Source: RGIG1828 sp045541875 | Lineage (GTDB): Bacteria > Bacillota > Clostridia > UMGS1810 | DNA: 64,000 nucleotides | Assembly: GCA_045541875.1 (NCBI GenBank) | Contig: JAZQJX010000074.1 | Coordinates: 19,990-83,989, forward strand | Direction of reading: 5' to 3' | Shown here: positions 53,386 to 61,873 of the stretch, in pieces | Position numbering within the stretch: position 1 is the first letter of the stretch | How the letters are laid out: each line of letters opens with the position of its first letter | Program-made: the position numbers and the translations under genes | The notes under the pieces: model-generated | What the model was told of the DNA's origin: nothing | The model's database searches: none | What the model saw: the letters and a program-made list of their open reading frames with translations, nothing else

Positions 53386-54321
53386 ATGGATATACAGAAA
53401 AAACAAATGCGGGAAGCAGCAGTCTTATATTATGAAAAAAAATACACGCAGAATGAAATTGCAAAAATGATGGGACTAACTCGTCAGACAGTCTCTAAAT
53501 TATTGAATGATTCTATAAAAGAGAATATTGTTGAAATCAAGATTCACAATCCGGAGATTGATTGCAAAGAACTCGAGCAAGTTATCTGCGATAAATTTAA
53601 TATTAGAAATGCTGTTATATGTGGCGTTAGCAGTGCTGATGAATCCCTTTGTAGATTAATGACCGTAAAAAATGCCGCTGATTATATTTGTTCTATCATT
53701 GAAAGCGGTAATAAAAAAATTGCTATTTCATGGGGTCGTACAATTCAGACATTGATTTCTGAATTTCCAAACATTGTGACTTTCAATAATATCGTATTTC
53801 CGCTTTTTGGTGCAACCGATCAGGAACAATCATGTTTTTTATCAAATGAATTAGCAAGAAGTTTTGCTGATAAGATTTCTGCAAAGGTGAAATACGCATG
53901 GTTTCCTTATCTACCCGATAACGCTAATGATCGTGAACTGTTTAAAAAAACATCTTATTATAAAAGTCTTAATGACCTGTGGAATAATATTGATGTTGCT
54001 GTTGTTGGGATAGGAAGCAGAGATATTATCCAAACTTTTGGCAAGGTTTTTGGATATAATGAGAAATGTGCATATGCAGTAGGGGATATTTCCACACATT
54101 TTTTTGATAAGGATGGTAACATTTTAGAGTTATATGAAAATACATTGTGTGCAGGGATGGATAATATCAAAAAAGCGAAGCAAACCATTGCTGTTGCTTG
54201 TGGGAAAGATAAAAAAGAAGCGATTATAGGTGCATTGCGCACGCAAATGATTGATACATTGATTACCGATGAATACACCGCGAGAGATATATTATCTGTT
54301 TTAGATATAAAGGGGAGATAA
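53386..54321 (+). CDS. SorC family sugar-phosphate-responsive regulator
   Basis: A 311-residue regulator. The N-terminal helix-turn-helix (about 10-45) reads YTQNEIAKMMGLTRQTVSKLL, the SorC/DeoR-like pattern. The long C-terminal SorC sugar-binding domain (about 60-305) contains KKIAISWGRTIQTL and AVVGIGSRD, and has the glucosamine-6-phosphate-isomerase fold in relatives. Such proteins bind a sugar phosphate made by the pathway they control. It is divergent from the aldolase-dehydrogenase operon with a perfect operator between them, so it is their likely regulator and is autoregulated. The gene is AT-rich with many AAA and AAT codons. Confidence 0.93.
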   Translation: MDIQKKQMREAAVLYYEKKYTQNEIAKMMGLTRQTVSKLLNDSIKENIVEIKIHNPEIDCKELEQVICDKFNIRNAVICGVSSADESLCRLMTVKNAADYICSIIESGNKKIAISWGRTIQTLISEFPNIVTFNNIVFPLFGATDQEQSCFLSNELARSFADKISAKVKYAWFPYLPDNANDRELFKKTSYYKSLNDLWNNIDVAVVGIGSRDIIQTFGKVFGYNEKCAYAVGDISTHFFDKDGNILELYENTLCAGMDNIKKAKQTIAVACGKDKKEAIIGALRTQMIDTLITDEYTARDILSVLDIKGR

Positions 54322-54585
54322 AAGTTAAGTTTTAAGATGAGCCTTCTTTATGCTTTTACTTGTTCAAGTCTTACAATTTAATAAATTAGTTTGCCGATTT
54401 TTAATATTTACATATACTATCGGGAGCAGGAAAATCTAATATTTCTGCGGGTTCTAAAGGAAAATGTTCAGAGAAAATCAGTGAAAAATATAAGGAAAAA
54501 ATAGTATGTCCTATTATTCACTGTTCTCCGGTCTTGACAAAAGTCGAAGTATGCTGAAAAATAATATGTAATGGAGGAAACAAAA

Positions 54586-55395
54586 ATGTCATGTAATATT
54601 CATCCATGGGAAGGGTATACAAAACCTTTCAAAATTTTTGGAAATCTTTACTTTGTGGGAACAATTCCTGCATCCACACATTTAATTGATACCGGTGACG
54701 GACTTATTGTCATAGATCCCGGATATCCACAAAGTCTTTATCTTGTGATTCATAATATCTGCGAGCTTGGTTTTAAAATTAAAGATATAAAGTATATTGT
54801 AATCACTCACGGGCATTACGATCATCTTGGCGCCGTAAAAGCCCTGAAAGAGCTTACAGGAGCAAAAAGCTTTATTGGTAAAGAGGATGTAGCCTATGCA
54901 AACGGAACCGAAGACTTGACTTGGGCGAAAGAACTTGGAGCAGAATATTACGAAGCATTTGAGCCTGATGTTTTAATTTCTCATAATGATGTAATAACTC
55001 TTGGTAACACAAAAATTCTTTGTAAGGATGCACCGGGACATACCCCGGGAACAAAAGCCTTTTTCTTTGATGTAACTGATGGGGAAACAACCTTGAGAGC
55101 AGCAATGCACGGAGGCGTGGGTATGAATTCAATGAAGAGGAATTTCCTTGAACAATACGGCCTTTCTACGCATATAAGAGAAAAGTTTGTTCCTGCAATA
55201 GAAAGCTTTATAGATGAAAAAGTTGATATTTTATTGGGTAATCATGTTTGGAATAATGATACTGTAGGAAAAGGAAGTAAAATCACCGAAGATTCCAATC
55301 CGTTTATAGATGATACAGCGTGGAAAAAATTCCTTGAAAGTAAGATAAAAGAATATTTTGAATTAGTAAATGGAGAAAAATATGAACAAATTTAG
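54586..55395 (+). CDS. MBL-fold metallo-hydrolase
   Basis: A 269-residue metallo-beta-lactamase-fold protein. The metal motif HxHxDH is THGHYDHLGA (about residues 71-80), followed by GHTPG (about 155-159) and a final histidine in GNHVWN. Members hydrolyse esters, thioesters or lactams. The ATG at 54586 is preferred because GGAGG (54573-54577) sits 8 bp upstream; the ATG at 54571 overlaps that site. It overlaps the next gene by 14 bp, so it is translated together with an esterase. The substrate is unknown; a lactone or acyl-sugar would fit the region. Confidence 0.87.
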   Translation: MSCNIHPWEGYTKPFKIFGNLYFVGTIPASTHLIDTGDGLIVIDPGYPQSLYLVIHNICELGFKIKDIKYIVITHGHYDHLGAVKALKELTGAKSFIGKEDVAYANGTEDLTWAKELGAEYYEAFEPDVLISHNDVITLGNTKILCKDAPGHTPGTKAFFFDVTDGETTLRAAMHGGVGMNSMKRNFLEQYGLSTHIREKFVPAIESFIDEKVDILLGNHVWNNDTVGKGSKITEDSNPFIDDTAWKKFLESKIKEYFELVNGEKYEQI

Positions 55396-56671
55396 ACAGT
55401 TGGAATTACAAAGGAAAACCAATAAAAGAAAAGAAGAATATAAATATTTTATTGGTACAACACTAAAAAATCCACTTGAATACAAGGCAGGGGAAAAAAT
55501 GACATTTAAAATCCGTGCAAAGTATATGGATGATTATCTTGATATACCCTACGTATGGTATTCCCTGGTATCTGATGACGGACAAAACAAAGAAGGTTAT
55601 ATAGAAAAAGCAGAGGATGGATGGTTTTATATTGAAACTTCTATTTCAACAAGCGGTTTTGTATATGTTAAAGCAAAAGCTTGTGATGAAAATAAACAAG
55701 TTATCGAGGGAATTGAAGAGTATAACGGAAGCACCGGAGCAGATGTGGATAAAATTTTTCGTGCAACAAAAACTCCTGATGATTACTATGAATTCTGGGA
55801 TAAATTAAAGGCAGAGGTTGAGAAAACAGAGCCTGAGGTTTTATTTTCCAAACAAATAGAAGATGAGAATCATCCTGATTTCAAGATGTTTGACATGAGA
55901 ATTAAAGCACCGGGAAGCGAGTATGTTTCTGTTTCGGTGGCGTACCCTTTAAATGCAGAAAAAAGCAGTCTTAAGTTTGCTATGTATTTTCAGGGATATG
56001 GCGTTGAACCTACCGTTCCAACACCGATGAAAGACTATTTTACTGTGTCTGTTAATGCACATTGTATGCCAAATGGAGAAAGTAAAGAATTTTATGAAAA
56101 TATCCGTGATAATATACTTAAAGGATATGGATTTGATGCCGGCGAAAACCAAAAGCCCGAAACTACATACTGGGCAAGGATGTTTTTAAGAAATCTGCAA
56201 GCCCTCCGATATTTTAAAGATCACGAGCTTTTAAATAAAAAGGATTATTATTTCATAGGAAGCAGTCAGGGTGGTATGCAGGCGTGTAATATGGCAACTC
56301 ATTTTGATAAAGCTTCTGCAGTTATTCTTAATGTTCCTTGGCTTTCGGATATTGATGGCCATGAGGTGTGCGGCAGACGTGCAAACTTTATGCCAAAGGG
56401 TGTTGGTGTAACATATTTTGATACCAGTGTTGCGGCTCAGTTTTTAAAGTGTCCTGCCTATATTATTTCGGGACTTGGTGACGCTACATGTAATTCAAGC
56501 ACACAAATGGCGTTGTTTAACTCAATAAATTCTCCTAAATATATAGAATTTTATCAGAATAAGGTGCATTCATTTACAATCCCTTGGGATAACTGTATGT
56601 ATGCTTTGGGTGACTTAAATCTTTCAAATCAATACAGAGAACACACAATTACATATTATCACTGGGCTTAG
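55382..56671 (+). CDS. Acetylxylan esterase / cephalosporin deacetylase family protein
   Basis: A 429-residue alpha/beta hydrolase of the AXE1 (CE7-type) family. The nucleophile elbow is GSSQGGMQA (about residues 298-306). The acid lies in SGLGDATCNSST and the histidine in NKVHSFT near the C-terminus. The N-terminal 140 residues form a separate beta domain. No signal peptide is seen, so it would remove acetyl groups from imported oligosaccharides. The ATG 55382 follows GGAG and overlaps the MBL gene by 14 bp. The CE7-like oligomerisation insert is not obvious, so it may be a divergent member. Confidence 0.82.
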   Translation: MNKFRQLELQRKTNKRKEEYKYFIGTTLKNPLEYKAGEKMTFKIRAKYMDDYLDIPYVWYSLVSDDGQNKEGYIEKAEDGWFYIETSISTSGFVYVKAKACDENKQVIEGIEEYNGSTGADVDKIFRATKTPDDYYEFWDKLKAEVEKTEPEVLFSKQIEDENHPDFKMFDMRIKAPGSEYVSVSVAYPLNAEKSSLKFAMYFQGYGVEPTVPTPMKDYFTVSVNAHCMPNGESKEFYENIRDNILKGYGFDAGENQKPETTYWARMFLRNLQALRYFKDHELLNKKDYYFIGSSQGGMQACNMATHFDKASAVILNVPWLSDIDGHEVCGRRANFMPKGVGVTYFDTSVAAQFLKCPAYIISGLGDATCNSSTQMALFNSINSPKYIEFYQNKVHSFTIPWDNCMYALGDLNLSNQYREHTITYYHWA

Positions 56672-56818
56672 CAGTTAAACATCAATCGCAACAGTAAAAT
56701 TTTTGTGAGATTTGTGATATTGTACTTCGTACACGATATATCTGAATGTGAAATATGTTCCTTAGAAAATAGAGAAAGTAATCAGTAATCAAGTTTAATA
56801 AAAAGGGAGATATGCGCT

Positions 56819-57961
56819 ATGGCGTTGAATGTGAAAAATTTTCTTAAAAAAAACAAAAAACAAATGTATGAGATGATTAAAGAGCTTTGCGAAATTCCTG
56901 CACCGTCTAATTATGAACATAAGAGAGCAGACTATTGCAAGAGATGGCTTGAAAACGCAGGAGCAGAAAGTGTCTACATAGATGATGCGCTTAACGTTAT
57001 TTTCCCTTTGAACTGCGAAAGCAGTAACAAAATTACGGTTTTTGCAGCCCATACTGATACGGTTTTTTCTGACACAGAACCAATGCCATATTTTGATGAT
57101 GGAGAAAAGATTCATTCTCCTGGAGTGGCAGACGATACAGCAAGCGTTGTTGTTTTGTTAATGATGGCAAAATTCTTTATCGAAAATAATATCATACCAC
57201 CGGATGGGATAATGTTTGTTTGCAACTCCTGCGAGGAGGGGCTGGGCAATCTTAAAGGGGTCAAACAACTTTTTTTTGATTTTGACAATCGTATAAAACG
57301 GTTTATATCATTTGACAGTGACCTGGATGTTGTTAATGATGTATGTGTTGGTTCTCATCGTTATGAAGTTGAGGTTTTGACTGAAGGTGGACATTCTTAT
57401 GGTGATTTTGGAAAGAAAAATGCTATTCATATGGCATCTGAAATCGTAGACAATATATATAAAATAAACATTCCGAAAAAGGAAGGAGCAAAAACTACAT
57501 ATAATGTCGGAACTTTTGCTGGCGGCACATCGGTTAACACAATCGCTCAGAATGCGAAGTTTTTATGCGAATACCGTTCAGATGATGTACAATGCCTGGC
57601 ATATATGCAAAAACAATTTGAAACAATATTTGAAAACGCCGGAGATGATGGTGTTGTAATCAAAATAACCAAAGTAGGCGAAAGACCGTGTGCAGATATT
57701 GATATCAGTAAAATAGAAGAACTAAAACAAATTGTAGTTCCTGTAATAGAAAGAGTAATAGACGAAAAGGTTTCTTTTAAAAGCAGCTCTACAGACTGTA
57801 ACATACCTTTGTCAAAAGGTATACCGGCTCTTTGTGTTGGTGTAAATAAACATAAAGGTATACACACCAGAGAAGAGTGGGTTGATAAAGAATCGGTAGT
57901 GCAAGGGCTTGAGGTCGCAATATGTCTCGGACTAAAGCTAATGGATGGGTTTGAACAATAA
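56819..57961 (+). CDS. M20 family metallopeptidase / deacylase
   Basis: A 380-residue M20 peptidase. Metal ligands are visible: H78 and D80 in FAAHTDTV, the aspartate in GVADDTAS (about 104), the glutamates in NSCEEGLG (about 139-140), an aspartate in SFDSDLDV, and a final histidine in KGIHTREE. An inserted lid domain with GGHSYGDFG follows. Members cleave dipeptides, N-acyl amino acids or acetyl groups from amino compounds. The ATG follows GGGAGA. It stands 147 bp after the esterase; no promoter or terminator is clear between them. In this region it may remove an N-acyl group, but a general peptidase role is as likely. Confidence 0.87.
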   Translation: MALNVKNFLKKNKKQMYEMIKELCEIPAPSNYEHKRADYCKRWLENAGAESVYIDDALNVIFPLNCESSNKITVFAAHTDTVFSDTEPMPYFDDGEKIHSPGVADDTASVVVLLMMAKFFIENNIIPPDGIMFVCNSCEEGLGNLKGVKQLFFDFDNRIKRFISFDSDLDVVNDVCVGSHRYEVEVLTEGGHSYGDFGKKNAIHMASEIVDNIYKINIPKKEGAKTTYNVGTFAGGTSVNTIAQNAKFLCEYRSDDVQCLAYMQKQFETIFENAGDDGVVIKITKVGERPCADIDISKIEELKQIVVPVIERVIDEKVSFKSSSTDCNIPLSKGIPALCVGVNKHKGIHTREEWVDKESVVQGLEVAICLGLKLMDGFEQ

Positions 57962-58016
57962 AAATTACCTCGAGCAGGAAATGTGTTTGTGAAGAATTGC
58001 TGAATATAAATAAAAA

Positions 58017-58057
58017 GGAACTGTAAAAAATTCAGCAAATTAATTTACAGTCCCTTG
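58017..58057 (+). terminator. Probable terminator after the M20 gene
   Basis: GGAACTGTAAA (58018-58028) pairs with TTTACAGTCCC (58044-58054, one A-C mismatch) around an A/T-rich loop. The T-run is poor (TTGT). It lies between convergent genes. Confidence 0.55.
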
Positions 58058-58137
58058 TAAATGAAAATAACGATACAAACGGATTCGGAATTGCAAGTAC
58101 ACCTCCAAAAAATGAACGTTTTGGGATTTATGACATC

Positions 58138-58950
58138 TCAGAAAAAATCGCAGTATCTGAGCCATTTTATCATAAGTTCTATCCATTGATTGAAGTGTTC
58201 ACTTTCCTTGGTGTTCCGGTCTGAAAGCCCGACACCGTGATTTCCGTGAGGGAAGATGTGAAGTTCCACATCAGCACCCGCATTCTTCAGATTCTGTGCA
58301 TACAAAAGTGTATTTGCAACATCAACACATGAATCGTCAAAATTGTGCCACAAAAATGTAGGAACAGGATTTTCAATTTTCACTTTATCAAATGAAAGTT
58401 TATCTTTCAACTGTTCATATTTATCACCGAGAAGGTGGTCAGCAGAGCCTTTGTGACAATGGGGAGTTTCTTTGTCAAGGCTTATGACGGGATAGGAAAG
58501 CACCTGAAAATTTGGCATGAAACTTTCATTGTCAATTTCGTCAAGATTTTCAAAATCAAGTTTTTCCGTGTATGAAACAAGGGATGCTGCAAGATGTCCT
58601 CCCGCAGAATATCCGATAGTGGCAATTTTGTTTTTGTCAATTTCGAATTCGCTTGCATTATATCTTATGTATCTCATTGCTCTTCTGCCATCGAGAATAG
58701 GAAGAGGAAAATGATCGGGAGCAACTCTGTATATAAGAATAAAAACATTAATTCCCCTTTGACAAAGATATTTTGCAACTGCATCCCCTTCTTGGGCAGG
58801 CTTTGCAGGATTAGCCCAATATCCGCTTCCGGGAATTATCAAAATTGCGCTGTTGCTGATTTTTTCATCCGGAGCATAGTGTATAATGTATGGCTCATAG
58901 TTTGTGGTCCCCGGGGTACAACCCCATAATTTGTATTCGGTTATGGTCAT
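58138..58950 (-). CDS. Alpha/beta hydrolase, acetyl-esterase-like
   Basis: A 270-residue alpha/beta hydrolase of the BD-FAE/HSL-like type. The nucleophile motif is GYSAGGH (about residues 107-113). PGSGYW near residue 40 resembles the HGGG oxyanion motif, altered here. The acid is in NFDDSCVD and the histidine in FPHGNHG. No signal peptide is seen. The ATG at 58950 lies 8 bp after AGGA; an upstream ATG at 58959 in the same frame overlaps that site. It could deacetylate sugars together with the esterase at 55382. The region between 58057 and 58138 encodes the string GFGIASTPPKNERF in plus frame, perhaps a gene remnant. Confidence 0.85.
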   Translation of the reverse strand: MTITEYKLWGCTPGTTNYEPYIIHYAPDEKISNSAILIIPGSGYWANPAKPAQEGDAVAKYLCQRGINVFILIYRVAPDHFPLPILDGRRAMRYIRYNASEFEIDKNKIATIGYSAGGHLAASLVSYTEKLDFENLDEIDNESFMPNFQVLSYPVISLDKETPHCHKGSADHLLGDKYEQLKDKLSFDKVKIENPVPTFLWHNFDDSCVDVANTLLYAQNLKNAGADVELHIFPHGNHGVGLSDRNTKESEHFNQWIELMIKWLRYCDFF

Positions 58951-59046
58951 TATAATCATTCCTGTCTTTTATTAGTATAAATTAAAAAAATTATATCATT
59001 TCCGTCAAAGCAATGCACTCATTTAGCAGTTAAATCACATTAAAAG

Positions 59047-59088
59047 TCCTGTACGGTATATTACATTGTTGTAATATACCGTACAGGA
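59047..59088 (-). terminator. Terminator after tRNA-Thr
   Basis: A perfect 17-bp inverted repeat, CCTGTACGGTATATTAC (59048-59064) with its complement (59071-59087), has the loop ATTGTT. Read from the minus strand, it starts 8 bp after the tRNA and is followed by ACTTTTAA. Confidence 0.8.
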
Positions 59089-59094
59089 TCAAAA

Positions 59095-59167
59095 AGCTGG
59101 TAACGTGACTTGAACACGCGACCCCTTCATTACGAGTGAAGCGCTCTACCGACTGAGCTATACCAGC
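59095..59167 (-). tRNA. tRNA-Thr (anticodon CGT)
   Basis: On the minus strand the acceptor arms GCTGGTA and TACCAGC pair fully. The D-arm has AGCTCAGTCGGTAGAGC. The anticodon stem CTTCA/TGAAG closes the loop CTCGTAA, giving anticodon CGT (codon ACG). The T-arm is GCGTG-TTCAAGT-CACGT with one wobble. The discriminator base is U, and CCA is not encoded. Confidence 0.95.
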
Positions 59168-59183
59168 GTTTATCGACCATGTT

Positions 59184-59212
59184 ATTATACATCAAAATAC
59201 ATCTTTAGTCAA
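59184..59212 (-). promoter_or_regulatory. Promoter of tRNA-Thr
   Basis: On the minus strand TTGACT (59212-59207) and TATAAT (59189-59184) have a 17-bp spacer. The tRNA begins 17 bp after the -10 box. Confidence 0.88.
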
Positions 59213-59219
59213 GAGAAAT

Positions 59220-59254
59220 AAAAAAAAGAGACTGTAAAAAAATTACAGTCTTTT
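59220..59254 (-). terminator. Terminator of the ADP-ribosylglycohydrolase gene
   Basis: AGACTGTAA pairs with TTACAGTCT (59229-59237 with 59243-59251) around a five-base homopolymer loop. On the minus strand it is followed by C and seven T, 16 bp after the stop at 59268. Confidence 0.88.
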
Positions 59255-59267
59255 GACTTATGTTTAC

Positions 59268-60779
59268 TTATTCCACCATAAACACAAGATTTGTATGTAT
59301 TTTTTCAAGTCTTCCGATACAACCGATTTCGACGGGAACGTCATATCTTCCTTTTTTAAGTTCTCTTGGAGTAAATTTGACAACAATTTTGGCAAATCTT
59401 GAATGTTCTTTTGTTTCATATATGGGAACAGAGCTTTCTCTTAAAACACATTCCCATTCTTCGGGAAAATCAGCCTTAACTGTTATCCATTGATGGTGAG
59501 AGAGCATATTTTCAAAATGGAATTCCACCATCTTTTCCTTACCTTCTGAGATTTCGATTCCGTCAACGGGAATGATGACAGCTTCAATAAGGGAATTTTC
59601 TTTTTTTATACCCCGGTTCCTGAGTTCAAAGCGTTCACGAATTGTACGTGAGTAATAGAAAGAAAGTCGACGTCTGATGTCGTATGGTTCGTCCGACATT
59701 TCAACAGTTCCGTCTTCGGGATTAAAATATTCCTGAACAAATGTGGGCATAAGTTTTGATATTCTTTCTGTAAGTTCTGTGACTGTTTCAGGAAGATAAT
59801 CACCCTCAGGAAGTTTTTTCGAACAATCTATGGCAACAGTTTTAATTTCGTCGCCAATGGGAACAAGCCACTTTTCGTCAATACATTCAGGACCATAAAT
59901 GATTCCCATAACTGCTCCTGCCATACCTGTGGTACAGTCAGCATCTTCTCCGCATCCGGCACTGATACACATAACTTTAGAAAAATCACCTTCGCCATAG
60001 AGAAGACTCATAATAGCAATTGAAATATTGGCAGGGGCGTCAAATCCGAGTGTGCCTTCGGGAATTTCAGGATCAGGTTCGCCGTTATAGCGACCAAGGT
60101 CAAGGCCGAAACCACAAGGCACAGTCTGCATGATTTTTTTATACGCTTCTTTCCAGGTTAGCCCACTGTCATAGCAGTCAATAGCGGTTTTTATGCCAAG
60201 TGTAAGATATGAATCGGCAGGTATGTAAGAAAGGGCAATATCAATGAGTTTTTTGATGTTTTTTTCCATAAATGCCGCACTTTCCAATGCTGCAACAAAA
60301 ATTTCTCCCCAAAGTCCATCGTCTGCATGATCGATAACACCATCTTCATAGGCATATTTAACGGCGATTTCAGGTCTTCCGGGAGCGAGACATGCCCAAA
60401 TTTCACTTCTTATAAAGCAACCGCAACTGTCTTTGTGAATATTTTTGTATCTGTTTGCAATACCAACAGGAAATCCTGCTCTCATATTGTTTTTGGCAAC
60501 GCCATATTCTGACCATTCACCAACAACATATCCAAGCCAATATTCAGCTAAAATATCTGCGTTCAACGCTCTTCCGTATCTTTGAGCTGCTGCAAGCCAT
60601 ACCATCTGAAGATCAAGATCGTCATTTGGGAGAACACCTTTGGAAATATCATGAGTATAATATTCAAGGTCAACAATACCCCTTGAACCTTCAAACGGAG
60701 TCCCCATAGTTCCACCGATGTTTTTGCCGAGGAAGCATCCCTTTACTTTGCTTTTGTATGTCTGAAAATTAAGTTTCAT
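59268..60779 (-). CDS. ADP-ribosylglycohydrolase family protein
   Basis: A 503-residue protein of the all-helical ADP-ribosylglycohydrolase (ARH/DraG) fold in the first 340 residues. The metal-site motifs are PNDDLD (about 51-56) and SAGCGEDADCTTGM (about 272-285). The last about 110 residues are a beta-rich extra domain (HHQWITVKADFPEEWE) not found in simple DraG enzymes. This family has members of unknown substrate near glycan genes, so it may act on a glycosidic or ribosyl bond in that pathway and not on proteins. An AAAAGGTGG ribosome site precedes the ATG. Confidence 0.88.
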   Translation of the reverse strand: MKLNFQTYKSKVKGCFLGKNIGGTMGTPFEGSRGIVDLEYYTHDISKGVLPNDDLDLQMVWLAAAQRYGRALNADILAEYWLGYVVGEWSEYGVAKNNMRAGFPVGIANRYKNIHKDSCGCFIRSEIWACLAPGRPEIAVKYAYEDGVIDHADDGLWGEIFVAALESAAFMEKNIKKLIDIALSYIPADSYLTLGIKTAIDCYDSGLTWKEAYKKIMQTVPCGFGLDLGRYNGEPDPEIPEGTLGFDAPANISIAIMSLLYGEGDFSKVMCISAGCGEDADCTTGMAGAVMGIIYGPECIDEKWLVPIGDEIKTVAIDCSKKLPEGDYLPETVTELTERISKLMPTFVQEYFNPEDGTVEMSDEPYDIRRRLSFYYSRTIRERFELRNRGIKKENSLIEAVIIPVDGIEISEGKEKMVEFHFENMLSHHQWITVKADFPEEWECVLRESSVPIYETKEHSRFAKIVVKFTPRELKKGRYDVPVEIGCIGRLEKIHTNLVFMVE

Positions 60780-60796
60780 AAAAAGTCCACCTTTTT

Positions 60797-60824
60797 TATA
60801 TAATCATTCTATACCATGATACAA
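60797..60824 (-). promoter_or_regulatory. Candidate promoter of the ADP-ribosylglycohydrolase gene
   Basis: Minus strand TTGTAT (60824-60819), 16-bp spacer, TATATA (60802-60797). An inverted repeat ATACCAT-N6-ATGGTAT (60811-60830) covers the -35 box and spacer. ATACAATGG occurs at 60819-60827 and again at 60847-60855, so a regulator may bind here. Confidence 0.5.
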
Positions 60825-60958
60825 TGGTATCACAGGTAAGATTATTATACAATGGCAAAATTATACATTAATTGTGGTAAAACTGTACATACATAATTTT
60901 TGTAACATATTATGTTTTTCGGGTGATAGCAAACAAAATCATAATATTGAGAATATAC

Positions 60959-60987
60959 TTGACAAATTCTGTGATTTGAGGTAAAAT
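60959..60987 (+). promoter_or_regulatory. Promoter of the amino acid ABC transporter operon
   Basis: TTGACA (60959-60964), 17-bp spacer, TAAAAT (60982-60987), 36 bp before the ATG at 61023. Confidence 0.82.
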
Positions 60988-61022
60988 TGTATTAATATTT
61001 TTAATTTGGAGAGTGAATAAAA

Positions 61023-61796
61023 ATGAAAAAAATTTTAGCATTTTTACTCGCAGCAGTATTATGTATCAGTTTTGCTGCATGCGGTGAAAAACAGGTAGCG
61101 GAAGAAACGGAAACAAATGCCAAGAATTTTGTTATTGCAACCGATAAAGGCTTTAGTCCTTTTGAATTCCAGGATGCTGACGGCAACATTGTTGGTATTG
61201 ATATGGATATATTGGCAGCAATTGCCGAGGATCAGAATTTCACATATGATCTTCAGTATGTTGGCTGGGATGCAGCAATCGCAGCATGTCAGGCTGGTCA
61301 GGCGGACGGGATGATTGCAGGTGCTTCCATCACCGATGAAAGAAAAGCAAACGGCTGGACATTCTCTGACGGATACTATGATGCAACACAGGGCATGGCA
61401 GTTGCAAAAGATTCAGACATCACAGGATTTGCTGATATGAAAGGCAAAAAGGTCGCTGTTAAAAATGGAACAATGAGCAATCAGTATGCTGAAAGCATCA
61501 AGGATGAATATGGTTTTGAAGTTGTTACATTCCCCACATCACCTGATATGTATCAGGCAGTAATGGGCGGTCAGGTTGATGCTTGTATGGATGACACTCC
61601 GATTCTTAAATACAACATCAAAATCGGCGAACTTGACATGAAATTTGTTGAAGGAACAGAAAATGAACCTGCACAGTATGGATTTGCTATATTTGATGAA
61701 AGCAAACAGGAACTTGTAGACCTTTTCAATGCAGGTCTTAAAAATATTCGTGAAAGCGGAAAGTATGACGAGATAATTGCAAAATATCTTGGCTAA
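61023..61796 (+). CDS. Polar amino acid ABC transporter substrate-binding lipoprotein
   Basis: A 257-residue family 3 solute-binding protein. The signal sequence ends in the lipobox SFAAC (C20), so it is lipid-anchored outside the membrane. The mature part shows the family stretches GFSPFEFQDADGNIVGID, VGWDAAIAACQAGQADGMIAG and TDERKANGWTFSDGYYD, with LKGKKVAVKNGT-like and QAVMGGQVDACMDD later. The amino acid is not clear; glutamine, cystine or arginine are common for the family. It is first in a three-gene import operon. Confidence 0.93.
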   Translation: MKKILAFLLAAVLCISFAACGEKQVAEETETNAKNFVIATDKGFSPFEFQDADGNIVGIDMDILAAIAEDQNFTYDLQYVGWDAAIAACQAGQADGMIAGASITDERKANGWTFSDGYYDATQGMAVAKDSDITGFADMKGKKVAVKNGTMSNQYAESIKDEYGFEVVTFPTSPDMYQAVMGGQVDACMDDTPILKYNIKIGELDMKFVEGTENEPAQYGFAIFDESKQELVDLFNAGLKNIRESGKYDEIIAKYLG

Positions 61797-61811
61797 TACA
61801 AATTGAAAGAC

Positions 61812-61844
61812 GGGGCACGGCTATCCGACGGCTAGCCGATGCCC
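61812..61844 (+). other. Intercistronic hairpin after the binding-protein gene
   Basis: GGGCA-CGGCTA pairs with TAGCCG-A-TGCCC with one bulge. No T-run follows. Such hairpins often protect the binding-protein message so that it exceeds the permease in amount. Confidence 0.65.
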
Positions 61845-61873
61845 TTCAACTTTGTTAGAAGGAGGTTGCTCCG

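Noticed and set aside
58054..58137. Separate small gene encoding GFGIASTPPKNERF
   Set aside because: Open frame has no start or ribosome site and runs into the antisense of the esterase; at most a remnant, noted in the esterase entry.
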